The notes below the pieces were generated by a model that worked only from the letters and a program-made list of their open reading frames with translations, ran no database searches and was not told the origin of the DNA. The position numbers and the translations under genes are program-made. A stretch of 64,000 nucleotides of DNA from NCBI GenBank assembly GCA_002099365.1, contig MSED01000001.1:2294001-2358000 (forward strand). Reading direction: 5' to 3'. Within the stretch, counting starts at the first letter, position 1. Each line of letters starts with the position of its first letter. The stretch is from Phialophora verrucosa (Eukaryota; Ascomycota; Eurotiomycetes; Chaetothyriales; Herpotrichiellaceae). Shown piece by piece: positions 32,881 to 42,891 of this stretch.

Positions 32881-34239
32881 ATGGCCGCGACATCTCCTCT
32901 CCGCCCATCCACTCCCGCACGCCCGATTCTCAATGCGCCTCAGCTGTCTCCAAGCCGCATGCCGCCGCCATTTGCATCGCAAACGTCTTACAAGTCGGGC
33001 CATCGGGGCCTCGACATGTTCTCACCTGTCGATCAGAATGGGAGCTTCTGTTTTGACCGTGTGATCAAGAGCGGAAAGGTGCATCGCCGGGTCAAGAACA
33101 AAGGAGCGTGGAAACCATCGTGGAAACAAGCATATCTGGTTCTCCGCCCAAATCTCCTGTCTGTCTACCAGAACCCAGATGAGACCGACTTGAAGGCGTC
33201 CATAACCTTGTCCGAAGTTACGGCTGTCGCTCGGGTACGGAAAGCCCATACTGACCACGTCTTCGGCGTCTTCTCCCCTTCCAAGAACTACCATTTTCAA
33301 GGAATCTCCGAAGCCGACGCGGAGGACTGGATCACGCGTATCCGCTTGGAGTCAAGGACCGACGAGGATGACGGCTTGAATCTCGAGGCACCGCAAGTCT
33401 CAAGCAAGCACCACGACCAGTTGAATACATACGAGTCCACCGACATATCAGCGGATGAAATGCATCGTGGCCCCAGCTCTCCCGAAGGCCACTCAGCCGT
33501 GACACAGAACAGAGCCCGCACAGGCTCATTACTTGCAAGCCGACAAAGAGCACACTCGGCTCTTCAAGAATACTCGGGCAATGAGCAATATACAACATCG
33601 CACTCCGACTTCTCAGACACTCTTAGCAGTTCACTGCCAAAGCATTCTTCTACTTCACTCTCTAAACAACCTGTCCTCACTCCCATCGCCTCATCCGGTC
33701 ACCTTACCGAAAAGCTCGACGTGACTACAAGCACAACGCTCTCACACCCTCAACCACCATCCAATCCCGACTTACCAGGCACAGCAGACCCTGAACGCGT
33801 CGTCCGCCAGGGACACCTCCAAATCCTCAAATCGCACAAGACTGGCGTCAAAGGCTGGAAAAGCATCTGGGTGGTCCTCCGACCGCGAAGTCTTTCCTTC
33901 TACAAGAACGGAGCCGAGTACGCGGCTGTGAAAATCCTCCCTATGCACACCATCGTCAACGCGGCCGAGATCGATCCGATCAGCAGAAGCAAGAACTTTT
34001 GCTTTCAGATCATCACGGATGATAAGACGTATCGATTTTGTGCGCCGGATGAGGAGGAGTTAGATCGATGGCTTGGCGCGATCAAGAGTGTGTTAGCTAG
34101 GAGAAACGAAGCGGAGAAGGCTGCCATCGCCAAGGCCAAGGAGAAGGAACTTGAGAAAGAGAAGGGGAAGGGGAGGGCTAGTGGCATGATCGAGGCAACA
34201 GCCAACTTGACCCTGAGGCCCACGCCACAAGCTGTCTGA
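32881..34239 (+). CDS. Double PH-domain protein (Opy1-like)
   Basis: Single exon, 452 residues; the ATG at 32881 (MAATSPLRPS) is the first in frame. PH domain 1 is about 61-157 (IKSGKVHRRVKNKGAWKPSWKQAYLVLRP ... EADAEDWITRI). PH domain 2 is about 306-410 (RQGHLQILKSHKTGVKGWKSIWVVLRP ... EEELDRWLGAI). Both keep the W in the last helix. A Ser/Thr-rich linker of about 150 residues separates them, and a charged KEKELEKEKGKG stretch follows PH2. Two PH domains in a small protein recall yeast Opy1, a PI(4,5)P2 sensor, but this one is longer. Membrane phosphoinositide binding is inferred from family. Confidence 0.9.
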   Translation: MAATSPLRPSTPARPILNAPQLSPSRMPPPFASQTSYKSGHRGLDMFSPVDQNGSFCFDRVIKSGKVHRRVKNKGAWKPSWKQAYLVLRPNLLSVYQNPDETDLKASITLSEVTAVARVRKAHTDHVFGVFSPSKNYHFQGISEADAEDWITRIRLESRTDEDDGLNLEAPQVSSKHHDQLNTYESTDISADEMHRGPSSPEGHSAVTQNRARTGSLLASRQRAHSALQEYSGNEQYTTSHSDFSDTLSSSLPKHSSTSLSKQPVLTPIASSGHLTEKLDVTTSTTLSHPQPPSNPDLPGTADPERVVRQGHLQILKSHKTGVKGWKSIWVVLRPRSLSFYKNGAEYAAVKILPMHTIVNAAEIDPISRSKNFCFQIITDDKTYRFCAPDEEELDRWLGAIKSVLARRNEAEKAAIAKAKEKELEKEKGKGRASGMIEATANLTLRPTPQAV

Positions 34240-34947
34240 TCGACCGCACACTCCAGCAGTTTGGATATTGCGGGCCAGGCCCCTCCATGACTTCACGACG
34301 TTCATGTGCATGATTTTTGTTTATTTGCATATACCCTACGACCGCCGTTCAAAACGGGTTTGGATGATTGAACACTTTGTGTAAGGGTTGCATTTGACGA
34401 GTGTATACCCCTTTGGATGCAGAAGGAGTTAGATGAGTTGAGCAATGGAGAACCATGGTGCACCCTCCGGACACAAGGACGTACCATTGCCACAGGTGGG
34501 AGGATAGGTCAACTGGAAGGCCCATGCCATGCTGTAGCGATGACAGAAGGGGAGACGGACATGACAGATAGAAAAGTCCTTAGCAGAGCTTGAGTAGTGA
34601 TAATGTCAAAAACATGTGCAGAGGGATCATCTATCTGTCCATTTATCTATCTGTCAGTCCGTCCAATGCATACCTAGGGTACTCGTAGTAACACAGGACA
34701 GTATTCGTCATGACTCACAGGTCCAGCGCTACACTCCAACAGAAGGCGTGCTCACGGCCGTCTCTGCACCCTCCGAAACGACGAGATGTGAAGGCTTCAA
34801 GTCTGTTGTTATACATATATCCGGAACGGTAATGGCGTCCGAACCCTCGAGCGGCGCCCTAGGCTCGGCGCTGAGGCAGACAGGCGCGCCGTCTATGTAT
34901 GTACTTCACTTACACCGTACTGCCACACCACACTCCACGTCCATCAC
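34240..34947. other. Convergent intergenic region
   Basis: About 700 bp between the PH-domain gene and the MHR1 stop. A short degenerate TCTGTC/TATC-rich tract lies at about 34630-34660. No gene seen. Confidence 0.5.
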
Positions 34948-36869
34948 TCACCGACCGAACATGCGCCGGACACGTGCCCAGAGGCCCTGGCGTCTCTCCT
35001 CGACCACGATATCCTCGTCGCGGAACACCTCAGGATCTCCTCGAGGCGATGATCGCCCCTCATCCAAGCGTTGGTACTCGACCTGGACGTCTTCGCCGGC
35101 CTCCCCCGGCACCGGCGGCTCCGCCCAGACGGGAGGTCTCTTTCCTCCTTGCAGCATCTCCTCGGTCACCCACCCGTCATCCGCGCCACTTCCCATCACA
35201 TGGACGCTCTTGCCCACCACCTTCGCGACCTTGACCCGTGGGCTGTCGGTAATGAGGTTCCCTGCTTCGTCCAGGTGCGGCGCCCATGTCCAGGCCTTGG
35301 CCACACCAAAGGGCGCAAGAGACCCGTGGACCACGTTTTTAGGCCACGAGGAGGCGAAAAGCCCGTCGTTGACGTCCGCCCAGTACACTTTTACGGAGCG
35401 CGGTTCGGTGGCCCAGTCGGGCTTGAGGGCCGAGAGGCTGGATTGCATGGTATCGGTGTCGTCTGGTTTTGTTCCGCTTTCAGCCTCGCTTGCCGCAGCG
35501 AGCTTGTTCATCTTTTGCTGTGTATCGTAGTGGTCCAGCGCGTTCTCCCTGGCCAGTGATACGGATTCCCAGACCGAGCCCATCTCCGTTCCAGGGGTCT
35601 GGTTGTGCTGGAACCATTCCTTGATGGCTTCTCGCTCAGCTGTCTTGGACGCCTGTATGCGCTCTTTGAACGCATTGTTTTCGGCCGCCAAAATAGCACG
35701 CCGCTGCTGTCTCTGGACGGCGAGAGGCATTTTCTTGTTCAGCTTCAATTTCGTGCCTGACGGTTCATATTCCTCGAGGTGGTCGATATCGACCGAGATG
35801 TGGTTATCGGGATCGTCGAGTTTGTCCCCCTGTTCACTTACGATGCTGTGATGTTCCATGCTGAGTTGGCGAATGGCATCGAACGTAAGACGCAATGAAG
35901 CTCGGTCGCCATCGGCAAGACTCTGAACTGCTAGAGAAGCACGTCGCCGGATCTCGGCGGCTTTATGCTCGATTTCCTTGCGGATTTTTCTTAACCTGGC
36001 TACCGAGGCACCAGACAATTCTGTAGCCTTGATGGCTCGATTCTTTGCCACTCTTGTTACTCGCTCCCAGGGACTGGGGCCTGACAATATCCAGTCCAGC
36101 ACAAACGCGGCGTCGGCAACGCTGGTGGCTTTCTGGTCCATCAACTTCTGTGCGCGCAGTTTCTTCGGCAGGATCTCGTTGAGTTTGGGGATCTTGCCCC
36201 GTAGCTCGTCGCGGATCGCCATTTCCTGTAATGTTGTGGGAGACCCGATTTTTGACTTGACAATGTCTATATCTTCTTGTGTGGCTCGTATTAGATCCTC
36301 GGGTGGGGACAATTGTCGTTGCATCGAGAGCTCGCGCAGTTTCTGAAACGCGAAGAGACCTTCTAGGGCTCCGGCAGGGGTAGCAGGGAAGTGTATGGAG
36401 AAATACGGTGTCCACATGTCGGTGCGGACGGTAGAAGGTACTGTCTTCTTGCCATGGTAGAGCAGCTGGGCAAGAACTTTGTTTTCCTGACCAAAACCTA
36501 GTCAGCAGATATCTGGTCCGAAGTGCCATTTGGCCGTACCTGCAACGTCCTTGTCAAGCTATAGACTACCTGGTTCGTTCGAATATGGCGATAGGCGTAT
36601 ATGTCCAAGCCATGCGTCTTATGTCGGAGGGCCTTTGCCACTTGAATGTCTTGGGTTGCCTTTTTGTTCTTGACGGCCTTTGAATTTCCAGTTCGCCATT
36701 TGCCTTGCACCCATTTTGCGCTCGGGCTGTCTGGAGATATGAGTGGTAACGCGGCATTGTTAGGATGCGGCTCTCCTTTCAGGAGTCGTGGAGGTCGTAT
36801 TCGAGGCATGGCAGGAATAGACATGGGCGGTAGTTGATGAGCCATGGCGCTCGCTGCGGTGGCCGCCAT
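34948..36869 (-). CDS. MHR1: Mitochondrial ribosomal protein mL67 / Mhr1
   Basis: Exons 36869-36540 and 36486-34948 (53-nt intron) encode 622 residues. The signature spans the splice: GLDIYAYRHIRTNQVVYSLTRTLQ|ENKVLAQLLYHGKKTVPSTVRTDMWTPYFSIHFP, followed by the helical region LRGKIPKLNEILPKKLRAQKLMDQKATSVADAAFVLDW. This is the family annotated 'transcriptional regulation of mitochondrial recombination'. In yeast it is both a homologous-pairing factor for mtDNA and ribosomal protein mL67. The protein is far longer than yeast Mhr1 (about 226 residues); filamentous fungi have long C-terminal extensions, here including PHL-rich, acidic and basic segments. The first ATG at 36869 gives an N-terminus (MAATAASAMAHQLPPMSIPAMPR) that is basic-poor, so import may use another start. 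Confidence 0.9.
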
Positions 36870-37526
36870 TGCGGGCACAGCAGACTTGATGGGCTTGATG
36901 GTGCCCGTGAGATATATGCAATCCGTCAACAACGCATGTTATAAACAGGCTCAATATCGAAGCACTCTAGAGTAGACGTGCAGAAAGCCCGACAAACGCG
37001 GCTACTGAAGTTCTTCAATCGCGGAGCTTCATGCGCGACGAGCAGCTTTGGGGAACAATTTCCTCTTGGCATGTTTGCAAACCTCAGCCTTATTCGCCAG
37101 CCGGCATGTGTCTCGTTGCTACCTCGCTAAGTATTGTTTGAGCAATGCAAAAGACACTTCCAGACCTTGTAGGTTCTGCGGTCTTCAAGTCTCGAAGGGT
37201 TGATAATGGACGTGCATGGTCGATGAATATACTACTCTGATATAATGATATGCCCAGGTCGACTCCGATATATCCAAAGGCCTTCGCCCTCTGTCGCTGC
37301 CAAAGGGGAAATATACTTTCCCCCGGTCCATACGATTCCCAATTTGAAGTCTCCATGAATTCGCCCAGTCTTCATGAACACCTTTCCGCTTGCAATTCCA
37401 AGAAGTTGCTTCAATCACCAAGCCTGCCTGTCGTAAATGCTGTCCTCAATTCGTGATGTTTTGCTTCCGATCCGTTAATCAAGCCATGTTCGTTCGCGCC
37501 AATGTTAAGAATTACATATCGAGAGC
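36870..37526. other. Intergenic between arrestin stop and MHR1 start
   Basis: About 660 bp with the MHR1 promoter and arrestin 3' UTR. No gene seen. Confidence 0.5.
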
Positions 37527-39718
37527 TTACTGAGCTACCGAGGCCGATGTTGCCAGTCCTGACGGAGCTGGAGTCGAGTGAGCTGTTCCCTCAAGCGGTA
37601 GCCAGTTCCGGGGAATATCCATCGACCTGTTGACGCGACCTCCTGGTGTGAGAGGGTAATCGACACGTGATCGGTCCAGCCTATCGTCCTCATCGGATGT
37701 TTCGTCCGCCAGGCGTGCGAAGTAATCCGCTAGTGCACTCGTGGAATCGCCTGGCACAATATTATCGTACAGTGGAGGCGGCGTAACCAATGGTGGAGGC
37801 GCTTCATCATCATCGAACGCCGGCGGGTTGAAGGACGGTGCTCGCAACAAATGCATTGGTCTCGATTGCCCGAAGTTGGGGTCGTTATGCACATGGGCTT
37901 GCGTCGGCATCGCCAACCCTCCGGTATCGTTGGTCCAACTTCTGCTCACACCTGGGGATGGTCCATCTGCTGACGCGTTGACGGTTTGGATGCGACTTTG
38001 TGACACGGGAGGAGTGTTTCGTCGTCGAAGTGCGGCGCCAGGACATCCACACTCAAACTCATCGGCTGACAATTGTGTACCTTCTCCTGCGGTGTAGGCC
38101 GGCAGTGAGATGTTCGCTTGTGTCGCACGGCAAGAAAGAATGTTGAATGGCGAATCAATCGATATCTCAAAGTGACGTCGCTTCCCAGAATCATTCTCAT
38201 CCGGTCGAGACAGTCGCATCACGATCTGTGAACTCGGTTATCATTAGAACAACATGTACAACGGCGAAGACATACCTTGATCCAATGGTTCACCTGGATG
38301 TTAGAATATGTGGTGTCGAAATGCAGTCTCTCACTCCTCAACTTGTCTTTCATCTGATGACAGCTGGGAAGTTGGACATTAAATTCCATTTCCGTAGGAC
38401 CAATGCTTCCGGCATCATTGTCGAGGTTTCCGAGCAAGTTGGTCTGATCCCGGGGGATGTCCTCGTCTCCTGCTGCGGCTTGCTGTCGATAGTCGTAAGG
38501 GACACCACCACCGGCCAGAATGCGCATGGAGCTCCCAGGGTAGGAAGTCACACTGTGTCCGTCGGCCCGCTTCTCGAAAAGTTGTACTTTTCTTGTCGGT
38601 TCAAGCCTGTGCACCTTCTTGTTGTTCGTGAAATACTGTATGTTCTCGGTCACAAACACCTTGATCCTGTGGCATTGAACTTTGGCCAACGGTGTCAGCT
38701 TGAATGCAATAGGCACTGTCGAACCCAGAGGAAACGATTTCCCAGAGATCACAATGTCATAGTGTAATTGATCTTCCCAGTTTCTGGATATCGCGATTGG
38801 TTCAACCTGTTCTAGGGAACCCTCGGCCGGGGCCCGGATCAGGGTCAACTCTTTTGTGCCAACCAGGTTGGCACGGAAGGCGCCAGAACGCTCAACCAGA
38901 GCTTCGAGTTCATACTTGACATGACCGAGATCGACATTGATCGATTCGGGCAGCCTCGAGTCAAGGGGCAGCTCGAAATTGTACACATAGTCGCCCGGAT
39001 GGAACACCTTAAAGCCTCTTTGAGCGACGGTGGGGCCACCATTGATCGTGTCGCCTTTACCGAAGCTCCGTGAGTGATTGGCCTGCAACGATAACCTCTT
39101 TAGATCGCGGGTCGACGTAAGGCCCTTGGCCGGAGAAGCACTACGCTGGAAGAGATCAAAGGATGAGGCGGTGACACCAAGTTCCTTGCTCTCGACAGAT
39201 GGGCCTTTGGAGAGTTGGACAAGGTCGGCACCGTAGCTATACTCAGCTTGGGGGAATTGGGCGTTGAAGAAGGACCAAGTATGGTTCATGATCGTGGTGG
39301 TATCTCGGAACTCGACACGTTTCGGCGGGATGCCTTCCGGCCATTCCGTTTCTGATTTCCCCCGGAAGTTCAGAGATATGGACTTTAGCTTCGCCTGCTT
39401 CTGCACTCTCAATAAAAGACTTCCGCGAAGCATCGTGGTACTGTGGGTGGAGGGGTCATTGGCATCGTAACCTTGTAGGAACAGAACTGGTTCTGCCAGC
39501 GCAATGGAGACAGACACGCCATTTCCACTTGCAACAGGCTTCTCATCCGCTAGTAAAGTCACGCTTGGCGCCACGGATTGTGTTTCAGGTGAAGGCGGCT
39601 GAGCAGTAGAAGTGGGAGCATTGCTGTTGTGTCTTGACCGATTGCTTATACCACTGACCACGCTAGAGCTCCTTCCCCTTCGTTCGGGTGAACGCCTGCC
39701 ATGGTCGGCGAACACCAT
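37527..39718 (-). CDS. Alpha-arrestin with PPxY motif (Aly-like ubiquitin-ligase adaptor)
   Basis: Exons 39718-38276 and 38225-37527 (50-nt intron) from the first clear ATG. The arrestin N domain starts at VSIALAEPVLFLQGYD and contains LRGSLLLRVQKQAKLKSISLNFRGKSETEWPEGIPPKR, typical of Aly1/Aly2-type arrestins. The C domain runs through HPGDYVYNFELPLD to WIK|IVMRLSRPDE across the splice. PPPLY in the C-tail is a PPxY motif that binds Rsp5/HulA-type Nedd4 ligases. These adaptors direct ubiquitination and endocytosis of plasma-membrane permeases. The frame stays open upstream of 39718 to about 40100 without an ATG, and another frame is open to about 40700, so 5' exons may be missing. The start is the weak point. 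Confidence 0.87.
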
Positions 39719-42700
39719 ATCCTCCGTCCCTACAGAACTTCTTCTCCGTCCAATTCGTTCTGGTACGACCGGATGGAGGGGAACGTGCTGGGTGGATACT
39801 GGAGGGAGGTTGAGTCTAAGGAATTTCTTCGCGTGTTCTCGTGCGAACGCCAGTTTTGCGAACAACTCAGGGTGAGTATAGTATATTGCGAGAAATAGGT
39901 ACAGTGATATTGCAGCAAGATGGTGCAAGTATCGGGTGCAGTAACGGGTGTGAGGGGAGGACTCGATTGAGGTGGAGGTGCTTGTGGTGTCGTGAGTGTC
40001 GTGAACCTGAAACCGATGGCTGTTAGATTGCGAGACGGGCGTAAGACTTGGGAGACGAGCAACAAGAGACGCAATTGACCGCGCAAGCCGAATCTGCGGA
40101 CAACAGGTTTACTCGTGGGAGGGGCCGATCTGGTGGTGCCAACTTGTTGGACTCTTGGAGGAATTCCCCAAGTCCAACTCCGCAGTTTCTTTGACTCCTT
40201 GGCTGGAGTGAACGCACCCAATGTGGGCAGCAACAATACCACAATCGAATGGCGTCCTGCAGTGCTACTGCTAGTCGGTCTCAGCGTGTGCCGAAAGAAC
40301 GAACCATCTTTGTTTCCATTAATGACGCACTCTGGGGGTATTGTTGTCGACGATTCTGGGATTGAAGGATGAGGAGCGGACGATGAGGATCCGCGAAAAG
40401 CGAGGGTTTCTGTGTTTTGCTCACTTTCCAGAGTGAGATCAAAAGATCCAGAACCTGACAGTGAGAAAATATGCTCTCGAATGCTGAGAGACCGAATGAT
40501 GATGCGAGTGGGATATGTAACAGGCACGGCCGGCCCGGAAGAACCCAAGGCAGAGGGCCGCTGATGGGTGGAGAACAAAGCACCCTCTCTGCGGTCTTGG
40601 GTGGCCGCCTCTGATCTGTCAGGCGATGATTCAAGACCAAGATCTGCCACCTTACTGGGCACTTGCGCAGCAGTGACCTGCTGTGGGGGTTTGGCCTGAA
40701 GCCGCGGCTGCCGACTCCAGAAATTTTAACTAATTAGGTTGATAGCTTATGCCGGAACTCAAACTCCCGCTTGGTCACTGGCAGAGCCTATTCTGCGTTC
40801 GGCTGGATGGATATTGAGTCGAAGCATTGGATCGACATTCCGCTCTACTACAAGCACAGAAGGGGGACAATGCCTTGACTTTAATATCTGGTCGTCTTAC
40901 TCATGTCGCGTGCCTAACTGACAATTCGCCGCTTCTGCTCACCGCTCGAGCCTCCCCTTCCTGGAGGTATTATGACCCGTCTTGGGGCTGACCGACGGTC
41001 TAACTCAGTCCTGCCGACCTGTGGTCACGATTATACGGAGGACGGAGCACATGAGAATCTGCATAGTTTCCGCGGGACGGCTCCCACAGACATTCCTATA
41101 TCCTTATTAATGGGTCCTCGAAGGAATAATTGACTCAGAGCTGCTCATTGCCCCTCAAGGAGTGAACGTGACGAAGCATACAAGAGATCGTGCTTGCCGA
41201 GGTTTCCGTGATTCCGAGCTAACGCAAGTCGTCTTTTCCCCTGGAATGAATTTTCGCAGCTCGTGTTGGACGGGTATACATTGTTTTCGGATGCGGCTTC
41301 AACAATTCGCTATCTTGACGCATCGACTGCATCGCATCGGAACGAAGGGCCGCCTTTACATCATTTGGCGTATGCTTGGGTACATCCAATCCGCTTCGAA
41401 GCGGTCCAGATCTTGCCTGCTTCGCGGAATGCCGATGCCCAGTAGCTTACCCACCATTACATACGTGGCTAGGTATAATGATGCGTAGTGTTTTATTCCA
41501 CCGCCGTATCCTCGCAAGACACGCTTTATCTGGCGTGAACCCGGTGATTTTACCCGTACTCGGTAGATGAACTTACCTTTGAGCTTGTCTGAACCGGCCC
41601 AGGCTACTCACTCTTTTTCCCGGTGCGCTCCACTCGCATGTGCATACCTATCTTGCCTTAGCCGCAGTTTAATGGTTGTGGAAGGTTGGTTCACGCCTTG
41701 CAACGGAGAGCTGATTGATTTATACGCTGCCTGGAACTGACAACAAGCTATCGAGGGGCCGCAAAACTATCAACCAGAAAGTCGAACCTTTCTCTATTGA
41801 TTGTCATGATCCCCATATAGGAAATTAATGAACAAGTATTCCTTCCATGAAATCTGCCTTTCATAGCGACGCTTGTCGGTCTGGTGAGTCGCATACGTTC
41901 TATTTTTGTAACGGAACCCACTGCATATCTTTCAGGTCTGTACTTGGACCTCAAGACACGAACGCTTCGTTTAGGTGCCCTGCGTAAAGGTATGCTCAGT
42001 CTTAGCCGCCCAAGGACGGTTGACCGAGAGCTAGCAGCAGAAGGCTTGTGGCATTGCGTATATCAATGAGGCTGAGCAAGCTCCTGGTCCAGAAAATTGT
42101 CATGCGGAGGAGTCAGATTCGGTGGTGAGAATCTATGTGTCGCGGCCTACAGCTAAATGAGATGTGCACTCACTACTGCGGAACACCTTGCTATGCTTCG
42201 TTTAAGACCACAGACGCCAATGATTCTTCTTGCATATGGCGGAACGACTGGTCAGCGGATTCCTCGGCTCGCTTACTATCATACATCTCACTCCCGCAGC
42301 TCCCTCATTATGTTGCCGCGTGGCCTGAAGAACGTTCATCATGAGACATTTTCGGCAGCCGCCACGCCGCTGCACAGAACTTTCATCAGGAGATGAGGGA
42401 TTGCAAGCAGTTCTCTAACTACGTGCTTGTACTCGTAGCACATGTCTGCGAGAGATTGCACGTGACGATCAAGTTCGTCGAGTCTGATGATTATGTTATA
42501 TTGTACCCTGCAGTATGCAAGACCCCAAGCGAGATCCAGATTGTGGGGGTACGGACAAGGCAGCCAAAGAACATGGGGCTTGCGGGTGTGAGTTGAAGCA
42601 GGTCGTGGTGTTACGAGTACTCGTATCGTAGTTGTTTGCAACCTCTCAAGCGGCCTTGAGTTCCAGTTGATCACCGAACAACTGCGTCAGTGGCTGGCGC

Positions 42701-42891
42701 ACGTCATTGGCCAAGGAGCTCCCCCACAATGCCAAGACGATTCTCGGCTCACTTGCCGTTCGTCGATGGGTGGACGCGTCGTGATTAGACGCGTCCACTC
42801 CAGTGTACTAATTCCAGGCCGCATCTCATTACTGACACCGTAAAGTTACTGTTGTTTACCCGATCGCATGTACGCATTGACATGATGCATT
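39719..42891. other. Long intergenic / possible 5' exons and gene relics
   Basis: The first 1 kb (39719-40700) carries two overlapping minus-strand open frames that may be 5' exons or leader of the arrestin gene. A canonical-looking intron (GTAAAC ... CTAAC ... TTTCAG, about 40100-39996 on the minus strand) lies inside. Next, 41220-41445 has a plus-strand frame ending QILPASRNADAQ that reads like protein but has no start or partner exon. The rest shows only short frames. The last 120 bp are the rad4 promoter with the MCB hairpin. Confidence 0.4.
42771..42797. promoter_or_regulatory. Palindromic pair of MCB boxes (ACGCGT) before the rad4 gene
   Basis: TGGACGCGTC at 42771-42780 and its exact reverse complement at 42788-42797, separated by 7 bp. 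Each arm contains ACGCGT (42774-42779 and 42789-42794), the MluI cell-cycle box bound by MBF (Mbp1/Res with Swi6). The pair sits 95-121 bp before the rad4 start codon. Other ACGCGT hexamers in the window are single and lie in exons or downstream of genes. Confidence 0.7.

Noticed and set aside
34899..35559. Pro/Arg-rich plus-strand ORFs
   Set aside because: Antisense shadows of the MHR1/mL67 exon.
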